DNA of 64,000 nt from Gentiana macrophylla (GCA_026214975.1 JAOBSW010000378.1:1-64000), one strand, 5' to 3'; counted from the stretch's first letter, positions 25,027 to 39,400 are shown. Notes: generated by a model from the letters alone, not told the origin. Numbers and translations: made by a program.

Positions 25027-25926
25027 TGTTAGGTGATGATGCCGAAAGACAATTTTGTAATTGTTTTATTTAATAAATGAAATGATGTTATTATTCATAT
25101 TTATTATTCTCATATTCACCCGATGTGACAATAGTATTTACACTTCTGAAAACCACAAGTATATCGTTTATGTAATCACTTAACTTTCGAGTGTATGGTA
25201 TATAACGGGAGGATTGAGTTAGTGAAGATGTACTTAAAATACAATTAGCCGTAGTGAAGTTAATCGAGAGTATCGGGTCTCTCCTTTAACGTGCTATTAA
25301 TGCGCGAAGAACAGCCAATAGGTGTGATTGTCTTATCCGACTCGGTTAAGAGAACCTGGTGGGGCATTTATATATGATAGATATATCATATATAAATTTG
25401 GACCCGATTTTGATTAGAGTTCACGATATAATTCCGTGTCGAGAAGTCTTGCTCGAATCAATGGATGATCATATTTATGGATATATCTTAATCTCCGAGG
25501 TGATCAGATCCACTGCTTGAATCGGTATGAAGTTTGACTTGACGGTTAAGGATTACACTGAAGTCTGTGCGGTGCGAATTACCCCATCTTGGCATTGTAA
25601 TGGATTGAGTGAGTAGTCTGTGTTATCACAGAATACGGAATCCATTCCTTCCATTTATGGAAGTAGATAAACTGATTCCACTTATTTGTTAATCCTAGAA
25701 ACTGATCGATCATGCGAGTTCATATCACAATGATTGATCACGGTGGAGTTGTATGAATTAATTGATCACTAAGTTAATGGTAAATAAGGATAAGAAGGTT
25801 CTAAAAGGGTTAACGGTAACTTCCCGATTTAGAATGAGAACCGATCTATGGAGGATTAATCCATATGTAATGATTATATCAATGGACGCTTATTATTATT
25901 CTCGTGAGGAGATAAATATAATCTTT
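25027..25926 (+). mobile_element. LTR, 5' half only
   Basis: Starts TGTTAG after the PPT and matches the other LTRs for ~900 bp, to GAGGAGATAAATATAATCT. It then breaks. Contains the AT-rich hairpin TATATGATA / TATCATATA with a 4-nt loop (25371-25392). The TATA-box half is lost. Confidence 0.85.
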
Positions 25927-25939
25927 TGGGCATTACAAT

Positions 25940-25993
25940 TACAATTAAATAAAACAATTACAAAATTGTCTTTCGGGCATTACACCTACAACA
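25940..25993 (-). mobile_element. Minus-strand LTR start, ~55 bp
   Basis: AAATAAAACAATTAC followed by the TTTCGGGCATTACACC block is the reverse complement of the first ~55 bp of the LTR. It is joined to a plus-strand LTR half by ~15 bp of unassigned sequence (25926-25940). The two pieces form a head-to-head junction between LTRs. Confidence 0.75.
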
Positions 25994-26297
25994 ATCTCCC
26001 ACTTGCAACGAAAGCATGTGATTAATTGTTTTAGAGCACACCCTATTATTTAAAACTACAAAGAAACTACATCTCCACTTGCTCTAAAGCAATGGATATA
26101 AATCCCGTATTTTAGTACCCACAAAACTTTATCATAACCATTTTGATTCCAAAGTACACTCAGTATGCCGTCAGGATGGGTCAGGTGACTCCGGGAGCAC
26201 CTATATCTGAATGTCATGGGTCTTAATGATCGGTCGGGTTGTCGGCTCGAGGCGATCCGTAGAATCAAACGTCGCGGTCCATCTAATCATGTGGTAC

Positions 26298-26533
26298 TTT
26301 CCCGATATGCTCTTGAACTCAGTGATTTCGGAAATCCTTATAAGCCACCCTTCATCGTTTGCACAATGATGTGGTATCGACTTTCCAAATCTGTAATCAC
26401 CCAGGATATGAAAAAAGGAAATCCTTAAGCTATATCGCCTCTGCAGCTACTACAAAGCCGTTTAATCACCCAACTAGTTAAAGTCGAGTTGGCGTTCTTT
26501 GGATTCTTCCAACAATAGCTTCAACACACAAGA
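26298..26533. other. ~235-bp unclassified insert in the internal domain
   Basis: All other copies go from AATCATGTGGTAC almost directly to TAAACACTGAGCCGAG. Here ~235 bp intervene, beginning CTTTCCCGATATGCTC and ending CTTCAACACACAAG. I see no terminal inverted repeat, no clear target-site duplication, and no match elsewhere in the window. A frame across it reads ELSDFGNPYKPPFIVCTMMW in the middle, which I cannot identify. Confidence 0.65.
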
Positions 26534-27320
26534 TAAACAACGAGACCGAGATCGACTTAACGCGATCATCCTTAATCGACACAAAGTCGAACAGTGTATT
26601 CTCACATATCAAGTTCACAATTGAATATGCCCGTGATATTATTCCTCGTTCTCTCAAGATACTAAAGGACATGCTAAACTTGCTTTGTTAATTGCCGAAT
26701 GTAAGATTCGATCAAAATTGACGTTCAACAACTCGACCATCTCTTGTCACAAAGAAATCCATCCCATTTCTCTTTATCCGAAGATTTAGAGAGTCATTCA
26801 CGAGGCATAGGGTAGAACTTCCTCGATGAATGTTGCATACGCAGTATGCATCATCTTAACCAATAAGATGGATGGAAACGATGTTGATTCTAATGAATTC
26901 GACCGAAGTCAAACTCAGAGAATGTTGTCCAAATCTACTTCTGAGAGGAATTTGTGGCATTGTCGATTGACTTGAGATAACACACCCATGTTGATTCAAG
27001 CGGAGTGCAAGTGTTATCCTTCACAAACACTAATATATATGTATATATTCACCATGTACTAAAAAATTGATATCGGACTTCAAAGACTTATCAATATTAC
27101 GGTCAAATCCATATATTATAGAAATATATGACTTCCAATGACCAAGAGGTTTGCTTTTTTATCCACAAAGGACATAAGCCTTGTGACAGTCATCACAATC
27201 AATAAGTTCATAATGCAATACCCATACGATTTCGAATGAATCGATTCCGTTTGTTTGGCAAGAAAATCTCAGGGAAATCACCCCTCATTTCTCTCGCTTT
27301 TGAACGGAAATCATGCAATA

Positions 27321-27418
27321 ATACTAGGTGGTAAGAGAGTCCAACGTCACGATTAACTCTCTACTTCAGGAATTACCCTAGACCACTCAAGCTTTGCTCT
27401 GAAAGATAAACTTTCATA
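27321..27418. other. ~98-bp unclassified insert in the internal domain
   Basis: Other copies read ATGCAATACCGAACTCATTC. Here the sequence between ATGCAATA and CATTCTACTC is ~98 bp instead of ~7 bp. The insert contains a short stem AGAGAGT...AACTCTCT (near 27335-27362) but no convincing transposon ends. Origin unknown. Confidence 0.55.
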
Positions 27419-30400
27419 TTCATTCTACTCTCTTCCATGTAGATCCAATTACTCCCACCGGGGCTGAGGGCACGCGAGGTGGTTCAGTGAGAGCAGAAAC
27501 GTAACCGAGTCATCGAACTCCATTCTGCTGTGTGGTTACTGGCTATTAAACCAACCTCTATTATCGAGAATCTATCACGCTCACAAAAGAGCCATAGGTC
27601 ATCAATCGATCCTCGAGACTACAAAGTCCGCAGAATCGTAATGGGTAATGGATAAACCATACCCCAATACTTCTTTGGATGGATCGAAATGCGATCTAGT
27701 TTAGTAGTATTTAGTGTTATCACCAACAACCCGATGTTGGATGTGGTGCGATTTTAATCGGATTAAGTAACTACCTTGAGTAAACGCATTTCAAGGTTCA
27801 AGGTTTCTTGTTCATGGATTCTATCGTAAAGGATGCAACTGATATACTTTGCCCCTTCCCGATGTCAAAAGAATCGAGCAATAACCTTTTTCTCAATGCT
27901 ACCAAGATATATAACGATTGGTCATGCGGCCGAGGCGTATATGCGAAATTCGGTCAAACCATCAAGCATCACGTGCTAAATGCTTATATTGACGGAATTT
28001 GGGTGAACCGAATCCACTCATTATCCGTTAATTCCAAAGCACATTCTGGTAGACTTCTCGGTTCTACACTTCAATGTAAACCGTTATTTTCTTCAATATC
28101 TTTATTGAGTTAAGCGATTGTATTGTGGCACATCTACAACTATGTAAAGGCAATTCGGTGGTTTCTTCCTTGAGTGAAAGCATTTCCTTTGTGAGGCAGA
28201 TTCGAGCATGGGTCCACACAGGACTATGTGATGGCCCATTCACTGAGTATAGAATACTCCATCTCCGACAAAATCGAGACACCTTTGAATATTTTGGATA
28301 AACTTGCAGGAGTGTTTGAGTAGTTGTCGGACTGTAAGTCACTACTCATAAGCCCTTACTAGCTTGTATCTTTCATCAAACCCGAAGGTCGTCATGAACA
28401 AGCTATGTTACTTCTTTATAACCATTATCCTTTCCGATTGAAGGAAAATTAGTCATTGAACCTTTAAGACAATCTAACGAGGTGCGGGAGAAAGAATCAC
28501 CACAACCCAGTCTTGAGGTCTTGTCTTTAGGGACCATGCACTAAGCCTGTGGAATATGAAGAAGTGTTTATAAATATAGAAACCAATTGCTTTTAATAGT
28601 TCTTAAGGTCTGTGTTTTATATACTTATTTCGTGATTTGTAAGTGGTTTTGACTTTATCAAACAAAAGTCGAGTCTTGGATTCGTGACTACAAATGGTAT
28701 ATTCACTTCCACTTACGACAAACAAATTATCGAATAGAAGGTAAATCCATTCGTTCCAACGATCTTAAACTGAAAATAAATTTTCCGCTGACATATCAAG
28801 GATTGAATCCAAATTCATTTCCCTCATATCACTCCCATTTATTTATAGCTAAAATTACGCCCGTTGTCTAGTCTGTGTCGTTAATGCATAACTATCTTGT
28901 TCTTCCAAAGAACATAGTCCACGAAAATCACCAGGATTCATAGGTTGGTGATCCAAATCACTATCCTTATCCTATGGTTTCGATTTATTAATTTTCGGTT
29001 TAGCTTTAAAATCAACTTTCGCTTTTAGATGACTAACACTCTTAGAGCATACTCTCTCCCATTCTTGACTTTCCATAAATGGAAACTTGATTTTGAACTA
29101 GCGATTCGTGTGAGTAGATACTACTCTTGAACCGTGGGATGTCTATTCTGAGTGTTACTTGTCGAAGACTTAGCCAGATTTTCTAATATACTAGAAAAAC
29201 AACAAATCATAACATTAAAGCTCCCACTAAGTTTATCGGTTCCAAATACCGTCCTAACCAAAGAATGCTTCATTTTATGATTTTCCAAATTTTCAATTTG
29301 AAAATCTCTCGTGTAAACACTTACATAGATTCTAATGTTTTCGGAAAAAAATACAAATCATAAAACTCCCACTAGTTCATCGATTCCAAATATCGTCTAA
29401 CTAGCAGCAGTTCATGATTTTCCGATTTTTCAATTAGAACGATTACGCAGTAGTCACTACACCTGCGAAAATTCACTAGAAGAATTTCAAAGTCCGAAAT
29501 CACCTTTGATCAAACTAAGTTTGTCTTCCGTTTGACACGAATGACATTTAGTGACATGCCTATATGTCACTCTGGCTTTTCAAAGGCTTAAGAGAAAATA
29601 TCTCTTTTGAAAAATAATTTGCATTATCAATTAACTAGTTCAACGTCCTAGTTACTTTCCCACTTTTTAACGAAGTCAATACTAGTCAATTATAAATTTT
29701 AAGCAATTTAGTAAGGGATATAATCTTTTTGTAAATAAAATGACATATATTAATTCAAGTTTAACACTACTATATTTATTTTAGGAATTGTAAACTAAAA
29801 ATTAAGTCTACTCTGCCATTCCAAGGTTTAACCTCGCATCTCGATTGTCGCCTTAGGGTAGGTCAAAGAGATGACGGTTAAAGCGAGACAATCTCATCAA
29901 TGAATAACTTGTGAGAATCGAACATCCACGAGAATCGAACATCCCTTTATTCATTGACTACCTTCCTTTTAAGCCTAGGTATTACCAAAAATACCCATGA
30001 TGAGTGTGACCTACTATATCGGATCTTTAAGTACGCCTCGAGTGTGCCGTCTTAGGATAGGTCAAGTGACCCGACGAGCACCGTAAATCCTATCCTTCGG
30101 GAGACCAAGCCATGAATGTTGATAGGGTGAACACCATCCTTAGGGGACGAAATCAAAGCGCCGCGTGGCGTCACCCTCTCTCACTCACTACTATGTATAG
30201 TAGAGGGAGTAGGGTTGGTCACTTGCCTACCGCTCCTCCAGCACTCAATATTTTGGAAGTGGTGGTGGGTTAACTAATCCACGTCTTTTTGATATTAACA
30301 TAAAAGCACATCAAATCAAGGATTCGAATGGTGTCGATAACGCAAAGGCAAGCCTCACCCCGTCCTATTCGTTGGGAACATATGTGACGGCCGGACGAAA

Positions 30401-31055
30401 TCGGGTCAAGAGAGCCCTATTGAGATTAGAAGGAATCACCCCTCTCCGCTCTCGGTTTGGCTTAGTCTTGCCGGACCAGTGCATACATCACACTAGGAGG
30501 TTAAGTCGTTTGAGCGGAAACTCGATTGACCACCCAAACTCATAAATGAACCGTTTTATCCAAGATTTCTTTGTTCTTTTACCATCATTCAATCTCGTAG
30601 ACACTACGAATTGCCTGAAAGCGTGATCTCGTTTGGGCTTTAAGGCGGTTCACTGAGAACACACACCGAAAGGCTTAACGATTTCATAACCCGTCCTCGG
30701 ATCTTTAATTAGTTACTAAATTAAATTAATTACCACATATTAATAAAATTTCAACTAATTACACGAGTTTATATACATGCCTATTTTAATTACCAAAATT
30801 AAAATGCTACATGTATGCATGGAGTGGATTTATGATATGATGTATATGTCATGGCAATTCGATTTTATATCTATTTTATGATCAAACACATAAAAAATAA
30901 ATCACGGAAAATTTAAACACCGAGATGGATCGTTGGCACCCTGCATCTAATCTATTAGAAAATAAAAAAAAACAAGCCAAAACTCTAACGCTAGGTTATA
31001 CTTTCTAACTAAATCTGCGATTGTTGAACTCTTCGACGATCGGCATACCAAAACT

Positions 31056-34000
31056 TAGAGTAGAAGTAGACTTATTTTTTAGTTTACAACCCTAAAATTT
31101 AATATAGTAGTGTTAAACTTGAATTAATATATGTCATTTTATTTACGATTATATCCTTACTAAATTGCTTAAAAATTAATTGACTAGTATTGACTTTGTT
31201 AAAAAGTGGAAAGTAACTAGGACGTTGAACTAGTTAATCGATAATGCAATTATTTTTTCTGTAAAGAGATATTTCTCTTAAGCCTTTTAAAAATCAGAGT
31301 GACATATAGATATGTCACTGTCACCTAATCGTACAAACGGGAGACAAACTTAGTGATTTCGGACTTTAAATTCTTAGTGAATTTTGAGTGTGTGTGTTGA
31401 TTACACGAGTAATTTTCTAATTGAAAAATCGGAAAATCATGAAGTGTTACTAGTTGGACGATATTTGGAATCGATGAACTAGATGGGAGCTTTAAGGATT
31501 TGTTGTTTTCTAGAACATTAGAAAATTGTAGTCGACTTCATAACGTAAATTCTAATTGAAAAACCGGAAAGTCATGAAATGTTGCTAGTTAGAGCGATAT
31601 TTGGAATCGATGAACTAGTGGGAGTTTCTATGATTTGTTGTTTCCTGGAAACAATAGAACTATATACTAAAGATTTTCTAATCGAAAAAAATCGGAAAAT
31701 CACTTAAAATAAAGCATTGCTCGTTAGGCGGTATTTGGAACCGAAAAACTAGTGGGAGCTTTAATGTTATGATTTGTTGTTTTTTCTGGTATATTGAAAA
31801 TCGAGAAGTCGACGAGTAACACTCGAAATAGACATTTTGTGGTTCAAGAAGTAGTATCTACTCAAGCAGACATTGGTTCGAAATCAATTTCCATTCAAGG
31901 AAAGTCAGAATGGGAGAATATGTCTAAAAGTGTTAGTCATCTAACTGAGTAAACTTTAAGGCTAAATCGAAAATTAATTAGCGAAAATCATAGGATAGGC
32001 CGGTGATTTTGGATCACCAACCTATGAATCCTTGGCGATTTTCTTGAGCTAAGTTCTTTGGAAGAACAATGTAGCGATTGCATTTAACGATTAATAGACA
32101 GCGACGGTAATTTTAGCAAAATAGTGGGAGTGATATGAGGAAATGAATCTCAGATTCAATCCTTGATGCTCGCTTGAAGATTTATTTTACGTTTAAGATT
32201 CGTGGAACGAATGGATTTACCTTTTATTAGATAATTTTGTTTGTCTTATGTAAAGTGAATATACCATTTGTGAAATACGAATCTAAGACTCCGGACTTTT
32301 GTTTGATAAAGTCAAAACCACTTAGTGACTTCATTTGAAATATGTATATAAAACACATCTTAAGAACTATTAAAAGCAATTGGTTTCTATATTTGGATAA
32401 GCAGCTTCTTCATATTCCATAGTTAGTGCATAGTCCCTAAAACAGCAAGACAAGAGGCGCTCGGCGTGATTCCTTTCTCGGTCTGAGTTATATTGTCTCA
32501 AAGGTTCAATGACTAAGTTTCCTTTTCAATCGGGAAAGGATAATGGATATAAAGAGTAACATAGCTTGTTCAAGGCGGCGACTTGAGTGATGAATCTCTG
32601 AGCTAGTAGAGCTTCAAGTAGTGACTTCTTGTCCATGAAACTATTCAAACACTCGGTAAGTTTATCCAGAAATATTACCCAGAGGTTTCTCTGTTTTCAG
32701 TCAGAGATAGAGTATTCTATGCCTCGAAATGGGCCATCACGTAGTCTAGGGGCTGATGCTCCGGCCTACCTCATGGTGAAATGCTTTCAGCTAAGTGAGA
32801 AACCGTTAAATTGCTCTATATATTTTTAGATGTGCTACAATATTTTAACGCTTAACTCAAAAAGATATTGGAGCGAAATAACGGTTTACATTGAAATGTA
32901 AGACCGAGAAGTCCACAGAATATGCTTTGGAATTTCGGATAAGGTGTGGATTCGGTTCACCTTACTTCGTAAATATATAGCATTTAACTGACACGGTGTG
33001 CCAAGGTAAGGCTGAATTTTGTGCATACGTTCGGGTCGTGACCATTCGTGCTATATCTTTTAAACTATTGAGTATAAAGGTTAGATATAGGATTCTTGAA
33101 ATCGGGAAGGACACAGTTATCTTTGTTGCATCATTCACGATAGAATCCATGATCGAAAAACCTTGAACCTTGAATGCGTTTACTCAAAGTAATTACTAAG
33201 CGATTAAAATGTCCACATCCAACATCGGTTGTTGGTGATAACACTAAATACCCCTACTAAACTAGATCGCAATTTGATCCACCCGTGAATGCCAGTGGGG
33301 TATGGTTTATCCATCACCCGTTACGAAGATTACTGCAGGACTTTGTAGTCTAGGATCGATCGATGACCTATGCTCTTTTTGTGAGCTGATATAAGATTCT
33401 GATAATAGAGGTTGATTTACAAGCCATAACCCCGTGAATGAAGTTTGGTACTCGGAGCACATACCATACTCTGTGGTAGAACACACGGCGTCTCGGGCCC
33501 TGCTAGGAGAAGTGGATCTACGACGAAAAAGAGTAGAATGAGTTCGGTATTGCATGATTTCGTTCAAAAGCGAGGAAAATAGGGGTGATTCCTGAGACTT
33601 TCTTGCACAAACAAGCGGAGTCTGGATTCATTCGAAGCGAAGGTATTGACTTATGAACTTATGATAGGATGATTTGTCAAGGCTTAGGTCGCTGTGGATA
33701 AAAAGCAAACCTCTCGGTCATTGGAAGTCATATATTTCTACAATATGGATTTGACGAATATTGATAGAGTCTCTTTTGTGCAGATTGGATATCAATTTTA
33801 GTATAGTAGTGAATATATAAATATATATTAGTGTTTGTGAAGGATAACACTTGCACCGGTTGGAATCAACATGTGGTGTGTTATACGAAGTCGAAATCGA
33901 CAATACCACAATTCTCACATAGAGATTTGGACAACGATACAGAAGAGTTTGACTAGGCTCAATTCATTAGAATCGATCAGCACAGTTTCCCATCCATCTT

Positions 34001-34649
34001 ATTTGGTTAAGATGATGCATCTGTATATTCAACATTCAACGAGGAAGTTCTACCCCTATGCCTCAGGAATGACTCTCTAAATCTTTGGATCAAGAGAAAT
34101 GGGATAGATTCTCTTTTCTAGTAAGAGATGGTGGAGTTATTGAGCGTCAACTTTGATCGAATCTTAGATTGGCGGTTAACAAAGCAAGTTTAGTGGTATT
34201 TCCTTTAGTATCCTGGAGAGAACGAGGAATAATATGCGGACATATTCATGTATGAACTTGGATATGTGATACATGCGATTTTGACTTTAAGTCGAGTTGA
34301 GGGTGATCGTTAAGTCGATCTCGGACTCAGTGTTTTCAGTACCACATGATTGGAGGAGGATAGACCGGTAACGCGTTCGATTCTACGGATCGTCTCGGGC
34401 CGACATAACTGACTAATCATTAAGACCCATGACATTTAGATGTAGGTACTTCCCGAGTCAGCGACCTATCCTCTGACGGCATACTCGGTGTGCTTTGGAA
34501 TCGAATGGTTATGATATGCTTAGTGGGTACTAGCATCACGGGATGAGTCTCATTCTTTTAGAGCAAGTGGGAGATGTAGTTTGTTGTATTTTAAATAATA
34601 GGGTGTGCTCTAAAACAATTAATCACAAGCTTTCGTGCAAGTGGGAGAT
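31056..34649 (+). mobile_element. LARD-like internal domain, 3' ~3.6 kb (copy 3)
   Basis: Starts at AGTAGACTTATTTTTTAG, about 2 kb inside the internal domain, immediately after the inverted junction. It runs to the PPT at 34639-34649. It carries the CGATATTTGGAATCGATGAA repeats (31450-31620) and the standard 3' section. No gene. Confidence 0.86.
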
Positions 34650-36492
34650 TGTTAGGTGTGATGCCCGAAAGACAATTTTTGTAATTGTTTATTTAATAAA
34701 TGAAATGATATTATTATTCATATTTATTATTCTCGTAATCACCGATGTGACAATAGTATTTACACTACGAGAAAACTATAAAATTATATTGTTTATGTAA
34801 TCACTTAACTCGGTGTATGGTATACATCGGGAGGATTAAGTTAGTGAAGATGTACTTAAAATACAATTAGCCCGTAGTGAAGTTAATCGAGTATCGGGTC
34901 TCTCTTAATGTGCTATTAATGTGCCAATAACACAAATAGGTGTGATTGTCTTATCCGGACTTTTGATTTACAGAGAACCTAATGGGGCATTTATATATGA
35001 TAGATATATCATATAAATTTGGACCGATTTGGTTAGAGTTCACGCGATATAATTCCGTGAATCGAGAAGTCTTATCGAATCAATGGATGATCATATTTAT
35101 GGATATATCTTAATCCTGAGGTGATCGATCCAAGCGCTTGAATCGATATGAAGTTTGACTTGGCGGTTAAGGATTACCTTTAGTGCAGTGATGCAGATTA
35201 CTCCCATCTTGGCATTATCTTTGGATTGAGTGGTGAGTACGTATTTATCACGGATATCGAATCCATTCCTTCCATTTATGGAAGTAGATGAAGCCGATTC
35301 CACTTTATGAGTTAATCTAGACATTGATCGATCCATGGGATTCATATTACAACGATTAGCTACCGGTGAGTTATTTGAATTTTATTGATCACTAGGGGGG
35401 GTTAATGGTAAGTAAGGACAAGATGTTGAAAGGGTTAATGATAACTTCCGATTTAGAATGAAGCGATCATGGAGGATTAATCCATATGAAATGATTATAT
35501 CGGTGGGCGACTTATTACTTTCTCTGTGAGGAGATAAATATAATCTTATAATCGGAGGAGTGCGATCCAGGATTATGGTGGCATATTCTGTGATTGATTT
35601 ATCGAATATATAATTATTACATTTAGTCGGATAATTATTTATTTGATTTATCGGGAATCACGATTATTAGTCCATAGTCCTAGACGTGCCTCTAATATAG
35701 CATAGATATTCTCGGACGTCCGAATCCTAATAATATTAATTTAGTTCATATTGACTTTATTAAAGCGATATGTGAATTAATTGTTTAGTGGACTATTAAA
35801 TTAGTTAGAACTAAATAATTAAAATAATTGGAAAGACATTTTCCTAATCTTGGCAATTAATGCAGATGTGGCAAAATCATCAAAGTGACTAGGTCACAAA
35901 GTGATTCACGTCCATGACATTTTATGGAAACAAGAATTGTTTTCCTTGTGTATTAATAAGACATAATGCATAAAATATTTATTGGATAAATATTTATGGT
36001 AAATAATAAAGATAAAAATATTCTTGATTTGTTACAGAATATTTTGAGATTATCTTTTATTTAATAGGATTATTATAATTGATTTTGTATTAATTATAAA
36101 ATCCTTGGAGAGGAAGGATTACTCTCTATATAAAGAGTTCTCCAAGTCTAAAAGGCGCCAATAAATTTGACTTCTCCTCTGTAGAGAGAAGAAGTGATAA
36201 TTTCGGCCAAAGGGGTTAAGGGAAAATCTTGGAGATTTTCCGGTAGCATATCGGAGGGTGCAGTGAGAATTCCTTGCACGGGAATTGCTTGGATCACACG
36301 TGCGGAAGATCGTGGTGCTCTTCACATCATTGTTCGATCATCCTAATAAGCGGTTCTCCAACTTGGATTTTGAGATCCAAGAGGTATGTTCTACAACTTA
36401 CTTGTAGATGTAGATTTAATGTTTTATTCGTGTATTATATAGATCTAGATCCTAAATCGCCTCCGGCAACAAGGATGAGTACATTACTAACA
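34650..36492 (+). mobile_element. LTR, full length (copy 3)
   Basis: About 1843 bp from TGTTAG to TTACTAACA, so both 6-bp inverted termini are intact. U3 dyad GTGAC-TAG-GTCAC at 35885-35897. TATA box at 36127-36134, followed by a hairpin-forming CTCTGTAGAGAG in the transcribed leader. The downstream PBS is missing because the next internal domain begins ~0.8 kb in. Confidence 0.92.
36127..36134 (+). promoter_or_regulatory. LTR TATA box (copy 3)
   Basis: TATATAAA in the conserved context CTCTC-TATATAAA-GAG, ~365 bp before the LTR end. Confidence 0.65.
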
Positions 36493-39400
36493 GTCAAACT
36501 CCATTGCTTTTAGTTAGAAAGTAGTAAACCCTAGTTAGGGTTTTGGTTTTATTTTCTAATAGATTAGATCACGGGGGTACCAACTTGATCCATCTCGGTG
36601 TTTAAATTTTCCGCATTTATTTTTATGTGTTTGATCATAAAATAGATATAAAACCCGAATTGCCATGACATGCATCATATCATAAATCCACTCCATGCAT
36701 ACATGTAGAATTTTAATTTTGGTAATTAAAATAGGCATGTATACAAACTCGTGTAATTAGTTGAAATTTAATTGTCGTGGTAATTAATTAATTTAGTAAC
36801 TAATTAAAGATCCGAGGAGCGGGTTATGAAATCGTTAGGCCTTTCGGTGTGTGTTCTCGGTGAACCGCCTTAAAGCCCAAAGCGAGATCACGTTTTGATT
36901 AGTGAGTCTCGAGATTGAATGATGAGCAAAAGAACAATAAATCTTGGATAAAAAAAAGCAGTTCGCCTATAGGTTGGGTGGTCAGCGGAAGCTTGGCTCG
37001 ACGACTTAACCCTCTGGTGTGATGTATGCCGGGGGTCGGCAAGACTAAGCCAAACCGAGGCGGAGGGTGATTCCTTACAATCTCGATAGGGCTCTCTTGG
37101 CCCGATTTCGTCGGTACATCACATATGTTCCATGAATAGGGCGGGTAGGCTTGCCTACATTACCGACACCATTCGGAATCCTTGATTTGATGTGCTTTTA
37201 TGTTAACATCAAAAGGCGTAGTTAGTTAACCCACCACTTACTTCCAAATTGTTATTGAGTGGGAGAGGAGGCGGCAGCTGACCAACCAGCGGCCTCTCTT
37301 ATAGATACAAGTAAGTGAGAGAAGGGTGGCGCCTCGCGGCGGCGTTGATTGAGTCCCTACGGATGGTGTTCACCCCTATCAACATTCATGGCTTGGTCTC
37401 CAAAAGGATAGATTTACGGGTACTCGTCGGGTCAGCGACCTTATCCTTGACAGCCTTTCGGGCGTGCACAAGAGATCCGATATAGTAGGTCACACTCATA
37501 AAGGATATTTTTGGAAATATCTAGGCTAAAAAAAGGAAGGTAGTCAATGAATAAAGGGATGTTCGATTCTGCGTCACGATGTTTGATTCTCACAAGTTAT
37601 TCATTGATGAGATTATCTCGATTTAACCGTCATCTCTTTGACCTACCTTGGAAGTGTGCCTCGTTGAGATGAGGTTAAAACCTTGGAATGGTAGAGTAGA
37701 CTTAATTTTAGTTTAATTCCTAAAATAAAATATAGTAGTGTTAAACTTGAATTAATACATGTCATTTTATTTCTGACATTATATCCACTTACTAAATTGC
37801 TTAAAATTTATAATTGACTAGTATTGACTTAGTTAAAAAGTGGAAAGTAACTAGGGCGTTGAACTAAGTTAATCGATAATGCAATTATTTTTCGAAAGAG
37901 ATATTTTCTCTTAAGCCTTTTAAAACGGTGACATTATGGGTATGTCACTAGTGTCTTCGTGTGGCAGACGGAGACAAACTTAGGTGATTTAGGACTTTAA
38001 AATTCTTCTAGTGAATTTTGAATGTAGCTTAATGAATTACACGAGTAATTTTAATAATTGAAAAGAAAATCATGAAGTATTATTAGTTGGAGCGATATTT
38101 GGAATCGATGAACTAGTAGGACTTTATGATTTGTTGTTTTTCTAGAACATTAGAAAAGGGTGTCGACTACACACGTAATCGTTCTAATTGAAAAACCGAA
38201 GAGTCATGAAATGTTGCTAGTTAGGCGATATTTGGAATCGATGAACTAGTGGGGTTTACATGATTTTTTGTTTTAAAACAATAGAACTATAATACGAAAG
38301 ATTTTCTAATCGAAAAATCGGAAATTCATAAAAATAAAGCATTGCTTTCGTTAGGCCGGTATTTGGAACCGATAAACTAGTAGGAGCTTTAATGATATGA
38401 TTTGTTGTTTTTAAATGTATATTAGAAAATCCGAGGAAGTCTCTGACAGTAACACTTGAAATAGACATCCCACGGTTCGGTGAAGAGTGAGTGTCTACTC
38501 AAACGAGAACCGCTGGTTCAGTTAGATTTCCATTCATTGAAAATCAAGAATGGGAGAATATGTCTAAAGTGTTAGTCACCTAAAGCGAGAAAATTTTGAA
38601 ATTTGAACGAAAATTAATTAGCTGAAAATCATAGGATAAGGGGCAGTGATTTTGGATCACCAACCTATGAATCCTTGGCGATTTTCTCTAGCTAAGTTAT
38701 TTAGAAGAACAAGGTAGCGGTGCATTTAACGATTTAAAAAGAGTAAACAGCAGGCGGGTTAATTTTAGCTAGAATAGTAAAGGTGATGATATAAGGTAAT
38801 GAATCTCAGTTCAATCCTTGAATATCGTAAGGAAAATTATTTTCGTTTAAGATTCGTTGGAGCGAATGGATTTACCTTTATTCGATAATTTGTTTGTCGT
38901 ATAGAAAGTGAATATACCATTTGTAAATCTGAATCCAAGACTCGGACTTTTTGTTTGATAAAGTCAAAACCACTTAGGCTCGCTTGAAATATGTATATAA
39001 AACACATCTTAAGAACTATTAAAAGCAATTGGTTTCTATATTTAGATAAACGCTTCTTACCATATTCCATAGTTAGTGCATAGTCCACACAAAAGACAAA
39101 ACCTGAAGGCGGCTGAGGTGATTCCTTTCTCTGATCTGGTTATATTGTCTCAAAGGTTCAATGACTAAGTTTCACTTTCAAATCGGAAAAGGATAATGGT
39201 TATAAAGTAACAAGCTTGATTTATGGCAGACACTTCGAGTGCGATGAAGATACAAGCTAGTAGGAGCTTCCGAATAGTGACTTAGTATCGATTGAACTAT
39301 TCGAACACTCAGGTCAATTTATCAAAATATCATTTAGCAGGTTTCTCTGTTTTCCAACAGAGATAGAGTATTTCATACTGAATAGGCCATTCAATATGTG

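Larger units (their letters stand above)
25994..31055 (-). mobile_element. Minus-strand internal domain, near complete
   Basis: About 5 kb of internal domain in reverse order, from the PPT (ATCTCCCACTTGC) to the CTTCGACGATCGG block that lies ~0.8 kb inside the internal 5' end. It is interrupted by two non-family stretches (26298-26533 and 27321-27418). The leader and 5' LTR are missing. At ~31056 it abuts plus-strand internal sequence. Short frames here are shadows of repeat sequence. Confidence 0.85.
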
